DNA from: CAVVYV01 sp963818205
GTDB taxonomy: Bacteria; Actinomycetota; Thermoleophilia; Solirubrobacterales; 70-9
NCBI GenBank assembly: GCA_963818205.1
Contig: CAWFRG010000001.1
Span: forward strand, 186,001 to 250,000
Length of the DNA stretch: 64,000 nt
Direction of reading: 5' to 3'
In this document: positions 1 to 8,982 of the stretch, piece after piece
Layout: each line of letters opens with the position of its first letter
How positions within the stretch are numbered: the first letter of the stretch is position 1
The notes under the pieces: model-generated
What the model was told of the DNA's origin: nothing
Databases searched by the model: none
What the model saw: only the letters and a program-made list of their open reading frames with translations
Position numbers and translations under genes: made by a program

Positions 1-535
1 AGAGCTCGACCTGGACGTCCTCGACCTCGGCGGTGCCGCCGGTCTCGTTCTCGTCGAAGGCGTTGAGGCGGCCGATGATGATCCCCGGCTCCTCGACGTA
101 GCCGACGTCGGCGATCTGCGAGTCCTGGAGAATCGGACGCTCGGCGACCAGCTTCCCGTCCTGGACGTTGACCTGGGTGACCTCCATCGTCACCCCGGCG
201 TTGAGGCGGGCGGTGAGCCCGGCGCCGATCTCGAAGCCGAGCAGGCCGCCGCCGAAGAGGGCGTAGGAGAAGTCGTTGTCGCTCATCACCTTCGCCATCA
301 CGTCGACAACCGGCTGGGCGAGGCCCTCGGGTGCCTCCTTGGCCCGGTAGACCTTCTTCACTCCATAGGCGCCGAGCCCGGCGGCTGCGTCATCGGAGAC
401 GTCGCCGACGACCACCGCGGCGGCGTCGGTGCCGAGCTCGCCTGCCAGCTTCGAGGCCTCGGAGAGGGCGCCGAGCGAGTTCTTGTTGAACTCCCCCTCG
501 TCGTTGTGCAGTGCGTAGACCAGGATCCCGGGCAT
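1..535 (-). CDS. etfA: Electron transfer flavoprotein alpha subunit (partial)
   Basis: This is the N-terminal 178 codons of the ETF alpha subunit; the gene runs off the left edge. ETF takes electrons from acyl-CoA dehydrogenases and passes them to the membrane quinone pool; the alpha subunit carries the FAD domain in its missing C-terminal half. The visible part begins MPGILVYALHNDEGEFNK and contains the FGGGLLGFEIGAGLTARL stretch typical of the alpha N-terminal domain. An AGGAGG ribosome-binding site lies just upstream of the ATG. It follows etfB after 82 bp in the same direction, so the two are probably co-transcribed. Confidence 0.93.
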   Translation of the reverse strand, partial: MPGILVYALHNDEGEFNKNSLGALSEASKLAGELGTDAAAVVVGDVSDDAAAGLGAYGVKKVYRAKEAPEGLAQPVVDVMAKVMSDNDFSYALFGGGLLGFEIGAGLTARLNAGVTMEVTQVNVQDGKLVAERPILQDSQIADVGYVEEPGIIIGRLNAFDENETGGTAEVEDVQVEL

Positions 536-617
536 CAGATGACCTCCTTCCGGTCAGCGTGCGACCGGGGATTCGCCGGACGGATCATCCGGGCGCGCGG
601 TGATTGGGAGGAGGTCA

Positions 618-1406
618 TCAGATCAGCTTCCTTTCCTCGAGCCAGGCGACGATCTTCTCGACGGTCTCGGTGGTGTCCTCGTCCTCGATGATCTCCCCCG
701 CCTCCTTCTGGGGCGGCGGCTTCAGCTCGAGCACGGTGGTCCGGGAGCCGCTCTCGCCGACCCGGTCGGCCTCGATCCCGACGTCACCGGTCGCGTGGGT
801 GTCCAGCGGCTTCTTCTTCGCGCCCATGATCGCCTTCAGGCTCGGGTAGCGAGGCTCGTTGATCGCGTCGCCGACGCTGATCACGGCGGGGAGCTCGACC
901 TCGACGGTGTCGTAGCCGTACTCAGCCTGGCGCTCGCAGGTGACCTTGCCGTCGGCGGCGTCCATCTTGATCACCTGGGTGAGCGAGGGCATCTTCAGGT
1001 GGTCGGCGACCACCGCGCCGATCGTGTAGCACTCGCCGTCGTCTGACTGCTGGCCAAGCAGGACCAGATCGGGGCTCTCCTTCTCGAGCACCCTGGCGAG
1101 CGCGTATCCGGTCGCGCAGACGTCGGATCCGGCGAGAGCGGCATCGGTGAGGTGGACAGAGCGGTCGGCGCCGAGGGCGACGGCCTTGTGGAGGGCGCGC
1201 ACGGCGCTCTCAGGGCCCATCGTCACGGCGACGATCTCCTCGACGTCGGTGCCCCCCTCCTTGATCTGCATCGCCGCCTCGATCGCGTGGGTGTCGAAGG
1301 GGTTGAGGTTCTTCTCTCCGCTGCGGTCCAGGCGCTTGGTCTCCGGATCGATCCGCTTGTTGACCGCGGCGTCCGGGACCTCCTTGACGAGCACGCAAAT
1401 CTTCAA
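618..1406 (-). CDS. etfB: Electron transfer flavoprotein beta subunit
   Basis: A 262-residue ETF beta subunit, the AMP-binding partner of EtfA. The start MKICVLVKEVPD, the NPFDTHAIEAAMQIKE segment and the DVCATGYALARVLE and LLGQQSDDGE segments are characteristic, and the length is normal for the family. It is first in an etfB-etfA order. It serves the acyl-CoA dehydrogenases encoded at 12327 and 62354. A TetR-type inverted repeat that also contains a possible -35 box lies about 120 bp upstream. In mycobacteria etfBA lies beside a methylglucan locus, and a similar locus starts about 14 kb away here. Confidence 0.95.
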   Translation of the reverse strand: MKICVLVKEVPDAAVNKRIDPETKRLDRSGEKNLNPFDTHAIEAAMQIKEGGTDVEEIVAVTMGPESAVRALHKAVALGADRSVHLTDAALAGSDVCATGYALARVLEKESPDLVLLGQQSDDGECYTIGAVVADHLKMPSLTQVIKMDAADGKVTCERQAEYGYDTVEVELPAVISVGDAINEPRYPSLKAIMGAKKKPLDTHATGDVGIEADRVGESGSRTTVLELKPPPQKEAGEIIEDEDTTETVEKIVAWLEERKLI

Positions 1407-1424
1407 CTTCAGGCCTCCTTCATC

Positions 1425-1490
1425 AAACGGGTTGCTCCTCGATGAAACGGGTGGCTCCTTCGGACCCCCCTCGCATCACCCTCGCATCTT
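1425..1490. repeat. Dispersed repeat family 1, copy A (two tandem cores)
   Basis: Two copies of a 15-mer (AAACGGGTTGCTCCT at 1425-1439 and AAACGGGTGGCTCCT at 1445-1459) occur 20 bp apart. They are followed by CTCGCATC and a second CCCTCGCATC. The same core and tail recur at 32680, 35043, 45782, 53002 and, degenerate, 58992. It lies in the untranslated region between etfB and its upstream regulatory site. Confidence 0.75.
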
Positions 1491-1524
1491 GGCGGCGCGG
1501 GATATTAGCTGTTTGCCGGGCTGG

Positions 1525-1540
1525 TTGACTGACCAGTCAA
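1525..1540. promoter_or_regulatory. TetR-type operator-like inverted repeat upstream of etfB
   Basis: TTGACT-GACC-AGTCAA is a perfect 6-bp inverted repeat with a 4-bp centre. Its left arm could also serve as a -35 hexamer for etfB transcription. The GACTGACCAGTC pattern resembles operators of TetR-family repressors that control acyl-CoA metabolism in actinobacteria. That assignment is by analogy only, and no TetR gene is present in the window. Confidence 0.4.
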
Positions 1541-1619
1541 TCGGCCGTTCGCACGCAAAAGAGGCCCCTCACATACCCGTCCCGGACCGCTCCGAACCCG
1601 GGACCGGCGCCGCCGACGC

Positions 1620-2292
1620 TCAGAGCCGCGCGACCAGCGCTTCGCCCTGGGCGGGCAGCAGCCTGACCACCGAGACATCGTCAAGGGGGACGGGAATCAC
1701 ACCCCCCCAGCCCCCGTTCTCGGGGTCGATCGCAAACGAGCGGAGCGGGATCCGGGTGCCGTCGCTCTTCACCAGCTCGGCGCCGCGCACCGCCGCTCGC
1801 TCGGCGGGGTCGACGATCACCAGCAGCCAGGAGGGGGAGCCCTGATAACCGAAGACGGTTCCCACCGGGCCCTCGCCGGCGCCGTAGAGATGCGCTACCT
1901 GGAACCCCTCCCCGTTCGCCTCGGCGAGGGCGCCGCGATAGTCCGAGGCCAGCTGGAGATCGTCCTCGACGACCAGCAGGGTGCCGGCGACGGCGAGGGC
2001 GGCGGCCGTGGCGGCGGCGGCGATCGGCACCAGCGCCCGCCGCCTCCGCGAGCGTGGCCGATGGGCATGAAGCGGCGCCAGCGCACGCGACTCGAACCCG
2101 ATCGGCACCTCGCGGCTGGGCGCCAGCGAGCAACAGCCCGTCGGCGACCTCGGACAGCTCTTCGACCGCCCGCCGGCACTCGACGCAGACGGCGAGGTGC
2201 TCGAGCGCCCGGGCACGCTCCTCGCCGTCCACCACCCCGAGGGCGAGCTCGGCGGCAACCTCATCGACGTGCTCGGACCTCGGCTCGCTCAT
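1620..2292 (-). CDS. Anti-sigma factor with zinc-finger N-terminus, frameshifted
   Basis: Membrane-type anti-sigma factor paired with the ECF sigma gene just upstream. The first frame gives MSEPRSEHVDEVAAELALG followed by a helix with H-x3-C-x2-C (HLAVCVECRR), the zinc-binding anti-sigma motif. Near 2125 the reading frame changes. The second frame continues with APSREVPIGFESR, a basic stretch, one transmembrane helix (LVPIAAAATAAALAVAGTLL) and a RskA-like C-terminal domain ending at 1620. The ATG overlaps the sigma stop by 4 bp, indicating translational coupling. A single-base error is likelier than true loss, because both halves keep family features. Confidence 0.82.
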
Positions 2293-2840
2293 CTCTCCGC
2301 CTCCAGCCGGGCCCGCAGCTTCAGCATCGCGCTCCGGATCCGCGTCTTCACCGTCCCCAGCGGCAGGCCGTCGAGGTCGGAGATCTCCCTCGCCGTCCGA
2401 CCGAGATAGGCCGCCAGGACCAGGGCGCGGCGCTGGTCCGGCGGCAGCTCGGCGATCGCGCGCCGGAGCTGCTCGCGCTCGTCCGGCGGAGGGACGACCT
2501 CGTCGGCGGCCGGCGTCGAGGTCTCGAGCGCGAGCTCGGCCGCGATCAGCTCGGGGTCGGCCGGCTGGGTCCGCCGCGTTCGGGTGACGTCGATCGCCAG
2601 GTTGCGGGCGATCGAGAGCAGCCAGGTGGCGACCCGCCCGCGACGGGCGTCGTAGGCGCCGCCATGGCGCCAGACGCGGGCGAACGTCTCCTGGGCGACC
2701 TCCTCGGCCACCGCCGGGTCGCGGACGATCGTCAGCGCCAGCCCGTAGACCCTCCCCTGGAAGCGGCGCACGAAGGCGGCGGCGCTAGTCGGATCGCCGC
2801 TCGAGTAGCCGGCAAGCAGGGCCTCGTCCGATGGGTCCAC
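2289..2840 (-). CDS. ECF-subfamily RNA polymerase sigma factor
   Basis: Group 4 sigma factor with region 2 (EEVAQETFARVWR, then ATWLLSIARNLAID) and region 4 helix-turn-helix (ELPPDQRRALVLAAYLG, then GLPLGTVKTRIRSAMLKLR). The reading frame is open well past this start, but upstream residues are low complexity and overlap the divergent lipoprotein gene. I therefore chose the GTG at 2840, which gives 183 residues, a normal ECF length. It overlaps the anti-sigma gene by 4 bp. The divergent lipoprotein at 2980 is a likely member of its regulon. The start is uncertain. Confidence 0.88.
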   Translation of the reverse strand: MDPSDEALLAGYSSGDPTSAAAFVRRFQGRVYGLALTIVRDPAVAEEVAQETFARVWRHGGAYDARRGRVATWLLSIARNLAIDVTRTRRTQPADPELIAAELALETSTPAADEVVPPPDEREQLRRAIAELPPDQRRALVLAAYLGRTAREISDLDGLPLGTVKTRIRSAMLKLRARLEAER

Positions 2841-2979
2841 ACCAGGGTCTACGTTCGCGCCGCCCGCCCGGATTGGCGCCCGAGGCAATCCCCAACGCCG
2901 GCGTCGTCGTAGTACCGGATGCTCGCCGGAGCCCCTGGCGGAGCGTTCGGACATCAGCTCCAAGGTAAAGGAGGCAGGA

Positions 2980-3591
2980 ATGAGCTCTCGACGACCGGCC
3001 GGCATGAGGATCGCGGGAATCGCCGTGGTGGCGATCGCCGCCTCGTTCGCGCTCGCGGCCTGCGGCGACGACGATTCCAACTCGGAGGACACCGCCGCGG
3101 GCTCCAGCACCGCAACGGTCGCCGCGGCGGGCACGATCTCGGTCCAGTCGGTCGATGGCCTCGACGCCCTCGTCGACGCCGACGGGAACGCCCTCTACTT
3201 CAACGACCAGGACACCGCGAGCAAGATCGCCTGCACCGACAAGTGCGCCGCCATCTGGGTGCCGGTGACGACCCAGTCCGGGCAGCCGAGCTCCGACGAC
3301 TCGAGTGTCGAGGCGAAACTGGGCGTGGTCAGCGGCCCGAACGGCGAAAGCCAGGTCACCTTCGAGGGCAAGCCGCTGTACACCTTCACCGAGGACGGTA
3401 CCGGCCAGGTGACGGGCAACGGGTTCACCGATAGCTTCGCCGGGGTCACCTTCACCTGGACAGCGGCGACGGCGGGCGGAGCCCAGCAGGGCGCGGGCGC
3501 CACGACCACCACCGAGACCGAGACCGAGTCGGAGACGACGGAGACTGACGATTCCGGTGGCGGCTCAGGTTCCGGCGGCTACGGCTACTGA
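2980..3591 (+). CDS. Secreted lipoprotein with two Yx(F/W)xxD-type repeats
   Basis: A 203-residue predicted lipoprotein. A signal peptide ends in a lipobox (ALAAC, residues about 23-27), so the protein should be anchored outside the membrane. Two repeats of the PF03640-type secreted domain are visible: one around ALYFNDQD with ACTDKCAAIWVPV, the other around PLYTFTED. The C-terminus is a Thr/Glu-rich linker ending in a Gly/Ser/Tyr tail. A GGAGG ribosome-binding site precedes the ATG. In many actinobacteria this family sits beside an ECF sigma/anti-sigma pair, as here. The molecular function is unknown. Confidence 0.85.
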   Translation: MSSRRPAGMRIAGIAVVAIAASFALAACGDDDSNSEDTAAGSSTATVAAAGTISVQSVDGLDALVDADGNALYFNDQDTASKIACTDKCAAIWVPVTTQSGQPSSDDSSVEAKLGVVSGPNGESQVTFEGKPLYTFTEDGTGQVTGNGFTDSFAGVTFTWTAATAGGAQQGAGATTTTETETESETTETDDSGGGSGSGGYGY

Positions 3592-3595
3592 GGAC

Positions 3596-3626
3596 CGGTG
3601 CCTCGGAGCCCTTTTCGGTGGGCACC
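3596..3626 (+). terminator. Hairpin after lipoprotein gene
   Basis: GGTGCC and GGCACC form an inverted repeat separated by about 18 bases that include CTTTT, directly after the lipoprotein stop codon. The stem is modest and there is no clean U-tract, so this is only a possible terminator. Confidence 0.35.
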
Positions 3627-3705
3627 CGTCGCTCGAGCCCGGAGAGAAAGCGACGCCGTTCAAGCCCAAGCAGACTGCTGAGCCAACCCCGGTTGCACCG
3701 CCTCT

Positions 3706-4125
3706 CTAGGCGGCCGAGGACTGGCCGACCGCCCCGCGGACGAAGTCGACGATCTCGTCCGTCGACGCTCCCGGGGTGAACACCTCGGCCACCCCGAGCT
3801 TCTTCAGCTCGGGGATGTCGTCGGCGGGGATCGTGCCGCCGACGGTGACCACCACGTCGCCGGCCCCTTCCTTGTTCAGAAGCTCGACCACTCGCGGTAC
3901 CAGCGTCATATGGGCACCGGAAAGGATCGAGAGGCCGACGGCGTCGGCATCCTCCTGGATCGCGGTCTCGGCGATCTGCTCGGGCGTCTGGTGCAACCCG
4001 GTGTAGATCACCTCCATCCCGGCGTCCCGCAGGGCGCGGGCGATGATCTTGGCGCCGCGGTCGTGCCCGTCGAGCCCGGGCTTGGCGACGACGACGCGAA
4101 TCTTTTTCTCGGTGGCGGTGTTCAT
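3706..4125 (-). CDS. Methylmalonyl-CoA mutase B12-binding subunit
   Basis: A stand-alone cobalamin-binding domain of 139 residues. The DxHxxG signature (D19-G-H-D-R-G24) supplies the histidine that ligates cobalt. SILSGAH and VTVGGTIP are the other two nucleotide-loop motifs. It should pair with the large subunit encoded at 5168-6829 to convert (R)-methylmalonyl-CoA to succinyl-CoA. The two genes are separated by a small gene and a pseudogene on the other strand, so they are not in one operon. A 16-bp palindrome lies immediately upstream of the ATG. Confidence 0.93.
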   Translation of the reverse strand: MNTATEKKIRVVVAKPGLDGHDRGAKIIARALRDAGMEVIYTGLHQTPEQIAETAIQEDADAVGLSILSGAHMTLVPRVVELLNKEGAGDVVVTVGGTIPADDIPELKKLGVAEVFTPGASTDEIVDFVRGAVGQSSAA

Positions 4126-4128
4126 AGG

Positions 4129-4144
4129 TTCGCTCGCGAGCGAA
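4129..4144. promoter_or_regulatory. Perfect 16-bp palindrome upstream of the B12 subunit gene
   Basis: TTCGCTCGCGAGCGAA is fully self-complementary and begins 4 bp before the start codon of the gene at 3706-4125. At that position it could act as an operator, or as an mRNA hairpin covering the ribosome-binding region; no clear Shine-Dalgarno sequence is seen there. Confidence 0.4.
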
Positions 4145-4235
4145 TTAGGTGCTTAACCGTATTTGAACAGGGACTTTCTACCGTTTCGCGAAGGGGTCCG
4201 ATAACCACACTGTTCCCAGGATGAGGGGATAGCGA

Positions 4236-4448
4236 ATGGAGGCACTAGCGGTGTACGACGTTCTCTATATGGACCGCAGCAAAGGGAAGAAGATCGTGGC
4301 CAGCGGCTTGGCGCGCCAGGACGCCTGCGACGTCGCCAAGGCCGAGGCCCGGCGCCGCGGGGTCGGCAGGATGTTCCTGGCCGGCTCCGAGCTGGGGCGC
4401 CCGGACGACCTGGTCGTGATCGTCGACTCAGACCGCAAGGTCGGCTAG
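4236..4448 (+). CDS. Small conserved-looking hypothetical protein
   Basis: A 70-residue protein starting MEALAVYDVLYMDRSKGKK. It has a mixed alpha/beta pattern, a basic AEARRRGVGRMF helix and a VVIVDSD strand near the end. Codon usage matches neighbouring genes (strong G/C in third positions) and the preceding AGGATGAGGGG stretch can act as a ribosome-binding site. No signal peptide or membrane segment is present. I do not recognise the family. Confidence 0.55.
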   Translation: MEALAVYDVLYMDRSKGKKIVASGLARQDACDVAKAEARRRGVGRMFLAGSELGRPDDLVVIVDSDRKVG

Positions 4449-4593
4449 CTTCAACTCACGCTTCGGCCCGCGGCTCCGAGAGTCCGTGCCCCGCGGGCGC
4501 CGCCTTGCATTCATCGCTGAAGCCGGATAGGGTCGCTCAGAGGACAACTCCACCAGGGCGCAACTCTCGGCTTAGCTGGCTGTTTCGCCATGT

Positions 4594-4620
4594 AGGGGCC
4601 CGAGGAATTCCTCGGGGCCT
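4594..4620 (+). other. Strong hairpin upstream of pseudogene
   Basis: The left arm GGGGCCCGAGG and the right arm CCTCGGGGCC flank AATT, forming a stem of about 10 bp some 24 bp before the start of the broken gene at 4644. It could be a transcription terminator for the small gene at 4236 or a 5' leader structure. Confidence 0.35.
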
Positions 4621-4643
4621 CGAAATCAATCGAAAGGGAGAAC

Positions 4644-5103
4644 ATGAAGCGATTTCGCATCTCTGCCGACCGCGGCAATGATCATCGCGGTGATCGCGCT
4701 GGTTCTGGCGCCTGGGCGGCACTGGCTGTCGCGGCCAAGAAGCTGCTCAGCCTGGGCGCGCTTACGGACGGCGCCAAGAACAAGACTGTCGGCGTCGGCA
4801 AGCTCACGTACGTGAACGCGCACCAGACGTACGACACGCAGTGTCCAACCCGACGATGGCAACGTGGTGACCGCGACCTGTGCCCGGCTGGCACTCACGG
4901 TCATCGGCGGCGGTATCAAGGCTGGCGATCGCCGAACTCAACGCCAGCGACTTCTTCGTGGTCGTCGACAGCTACCCGACCGACGACTGGCTGGGCACGG
5001 GCACGTGTTCTTCGCCGGCAGCGCCGCAACCCGGCACGTGCGACCAGCGACCGCGATCTGCGCGAATCTCGCGCGTGGTCACGGGCGCACCGCCGAGCCT
5101 GTA
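4644..5103 (+). pseudogene. Broken secreted protein (signal helix plus CPAGTH-type domain)
   Basis: Remains of a secreted protein are spread over all three forward frames. The start MKRFRISA is followed after a frame change by TAAMIIAVIALVLA, a signal helix. KKLLSLGALTDGAKNK reads in the first frame. A CPAGTH/VIGGGIKAG motif needs one base removed, and AELNASDFFVVVDSYPTDDW reads in yet another frame. I recognise the helix and the C-P-A-G-x-x-V-x-G-G-G pattern from secreted proteins common in Solirubrobacterales. At least four indels are needed, more than in any neighbour, so true decay is plausible. Confidence 0.6.
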
Positions 5104-5128
5104 GCAGCGAAGCATCGACGCATCGTCT

Positions 5129-5158
5129 CGAAGGGGCCGGCGACCGCCGGCCCCTTCG
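5129..5158. terminator. Strong bidirectional terminator hairpin
   Basis: CGAAGGGGCCGGCG and CGCCGGCCCCTTCG are perfectly complementary 14-base arms, followed by TTT. The hairpin lies between the converging pseudogene and the mutase large-subunit gene and fits a two-way intrinsic terminator. Confidence 0.75.
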
Positions 5159-5167
5159 TTTCGGCCG

Positions 5168-6829
5168 CTAGAAGACCGGCGACTCGGTGTAGGAGCCGAA
5201 GACCTGCTGGAGGGCGGTGACCATCTCGCCCTGCGATGCGCGGGCCCGGGCGCACTCGAGGAAGTGGCGGCATCAGATTGGCGTCGGTGGCCGCGGCCTC
5301 TCGAAGCGCCGCGAGGGTGCGCTCGACCTCGGCCGAGTCGCGGGCGGCGCGGGTCGCCTCCAGGCGGCCCCTCTGCTTTCGCTCCATCTCGGGGTCGATC
5401 CGGAGGATCGGGATCGCCTCCTCGCCCTCCTGGACGTAGTCGTTGACGCCGACGACGATCCGCTGCTTCGAGTCGACCTCCTGCTGGTAGCGGAAGGAGG
5501 CGTCGGCGATCTCCCGCTGGGGGAAGTTCTGCTTGATCGCCTCGACCATCCCGCCGAGCTCGTCGATTCGGGCGAAGTACTCGTAGGCCGCTCGCTCCAT
5601 CTCGTCGGTGAGGGTCTCGACGAAGTAGGAGCCGCCCAGCGGGTCAATCGTGTTGGTCACCCCGGACTCGTGGGCGATCACCTGCTGGGTGCGTAGGGCG
5701 ATGCGCACGGCCTCCTCGGTGGGCAGGGCGAGCGCCTCGTCGTAGGAGTTCGTGTGCAGGGACTGGGTGCCGCCGAGCACCCCGGCCAGCGCCTCGATCG
5801 CGGTGCGGACGATGTTCACCTGCGGCTGCTGGGCGGTCAGCGAGACCCCGGCGGTCTGGGTGTGGAAGCGCATCCGCCAGCGACTCCTCGCGCTTGGCGC
5901 CGTAGGTCTCGCGCATCTCCCGCGCCCAGATCCGGCGCGCGGCCCGGTACTTGGCGACCTCCTCGAAGAAGTCGATGTGGGCGTTGAAGAAGAAGGAGAG
6001 CCGCGGGGCGAAGTCATCGACGTCGAGCCCGCGCGCGATCGCCTTCTCGACGTAGGTGAAGCCGTCCTTGAGCGTGAAGGCGAGCTCCTGCTGGGCGGTC
6101 GAGCCCGCCTCGCGGATGTGGTAGCCGGAGATCGAGATCGGATGCCAGCGCGGCATCTCGGCCGAGCACCACTCGATCATGTCCTCGACCAGGCGCAGGG
6201 CCGGCTCGATCGGGAAGCACCACTCCTTCTGGGCGATGTACTCCTTGAGGATGTCGGTCTGGATCGTGCCCCCGAGGCTGCTCCGGCGGGATTCCCTGCC
6301 GCTCCGCGGCGACCACGTAGAAGGCCAGGAGAATCGCCGCCGGGGCGTTGATCGTCATCGAGACGGTGACCTCGTCGAGGGGGATGCCGCCGAAGAGGGT
6401 CTCCATGTCGTCGAGGGTGTCGATCGCCACCCCCTCCACCCCGACCTCGCCGAGGCTGCGGTCGTGGTCCGAGTCGAGCCCCATCAGGGTGGGCATGTCG
6501 AACGCGGTCGAGAGGCCGGTCTGGCCGTGGTCGAGCAGGTAGCGGAAGCGCTCGTTGGTCTCCTCGGCGGTGCCGAAGCCGGCGAACTGGCGCATCGTCC
6601 ACAGCCGCCCTCGGTACATCGAGGGATAGACGCCGCGGGTGAAGGGGTACTCCCCCGGGTAGCCGACCTCGCGCTCCGTGTCGACCCCGGCGCGGTCCTC
6701 CTCGCTGTAGAGCGGCCTTACCGGCTCGCCGGAGATCGTCTCGAAGAGAGCCTCGCGCTCCTCGAGCCTCGCGTAGACCTCCTCCAGCCATTCGTGGGCG
6801 CGCCTGCGCGCCTCCGGCTCCACAGCCAT
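5168..6829 (-). CDS. Methylmalonyl-CoA mutase large (catalytic) subunit, three frameshifts
   Basis: Catalytic TIM-barrel subunit of a split methylmalonyl-CoA mutase. From the ATG at 6829 the first frame gives the N-terminus with YPFTRGVYPSMYRGRLWTMR and FGTAEETNERFRYLL. The frame changes near 6272. The next frame gives HPISISGYHIREAGSTAQQE and FFNAHIDFFEEVAKYRAARR, up to about 5880. The third frame carries MRFHTQTAGVSLTAQQPQVN and the barrel end. A last shift near 5260 restores LECARARASQGEM and the end ESPVF at 5168. The summed length of about 554 residues is normal. Every segment is conserved, so I infer sequencing indels. Cobalamin binds through the separate subunit at 3706. Confidence 0.88.
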
Positions 6830-6892
6830 GGAGCGGAGTCTAGATCGAAGGTCGGCCCCGCCCGTCCTGAACCGCTCAAGGCGACTCGCTGA

Positions 6893-7685
6893 TCAGCGGC
6901 GAGCGCGAAGTCGCCGAAAGCGCCGGCTCTCCCGGCGGCGAGCGGCGATTCCGGAGCCACCTACAACAGCCGCCAAAGCGGTGGCGCCGGCGATCGCGAG
7001 CTTTCGCCCAATCCGCTCGAAGCGCATCACCGGCCAGCCCTCCGCCTTGGCGATCTCGGCCAATGCGGCGTCGGGGTTGACCACCACCGGGTGCCCGACG
7101 CAGCGCAGCATCGGCAGGTCGCTGGCCGAGTCCGAGTAGGCATACGAGGCGTCCATGTCGATCTCGTGCTCCTCGGCGAAGCGGCGCATCGCCTTCACCT
7201 TGCCCTCCCCGTAGACGAAGGGGCCCTCCATCTCGCCGGTGTAGGCATCGTCGGAGCCAACCTCCCAGCGGGTGCCGATCCCGCCCTCCATTCCCAGCAC
7301 CCGGGCGAGGCTGGAGACCAGGTCGTTGCCCGCGGCGCTGACAATGAACGTGGCTCGGCCGTCGTCCTGGTGGCGGTGGACCTCGTCGAGCATCTGCGGG
7401 TAGATCCGCGGCAGGATCCCGGCCATCAGCTCGGGACCCATCCGGGTGATCTCCCGCTCGGGAACGTCGGCGAACACCCGCTGGGCCACCTCGAGCACCG
7501 AGTTGGTTTGGGCGTCGGAGGAACCCCGCAGCCGGTAGCGGAGGTGATCGGCGCCCCATTTGGCGAGCTGCTTGCGGGGAACCAGCCCGTGCCGGTTGGC
7601 GACCCGCGCGAACACCATCGCCGACGACCCCGCCATCAGGGTCTTGTCGAGGTCAAAGAAGGCAGCCGCGCGGCCGCCTCCCCGG

Positions 7686-7696
<11 letters not shown>
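6893..7696 (-). CDS. HAD-family phosphatase (SerB-like, HAD-IB)
   Basis: Haloacid-dehalogenase-type hydrolase of about 267 residues. Motif I is FFDLDKT with both catalytic aspartates. Motif II is in FIVSAAGND, and motifs III/IV are in GEGKVKAMRRF and AYSDSASDLPML. The arrangement matches HAD-IB proteins such as phosphoserine phosphatase, but the substrate is not evident. A hydrophobic segment near the C-terminus (LAIAGATALAAVVGGSGIAA) may anchor it in the membrane. The ATG at 7696 overlaps the thiolase stop by 11 bp, so the two are probably co-transcribed. An alternative ATG lies at 7720. Confidence 0.85.
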
Positions 7697-8877
<1,181 letters not shown>

Positions 8878-8982
8878 CTTTCGTCAGGCCGACCCCTGCG
8901 GCCGGCGATTCAAGTTCAGAGGAAATGCTAGTCGGGCGGCGCCGGGAGCCGCCTCGACCCCGCTCCTATACTGCCGCCCCTC

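Noticed and set aside
4126..4235. Cobalamin riboswitch upstream of the B12-binding subunit
   Set aside because: The upstream region is too short on the coding side and no B12-box-like sequence could be seen; only a palindrome is present.
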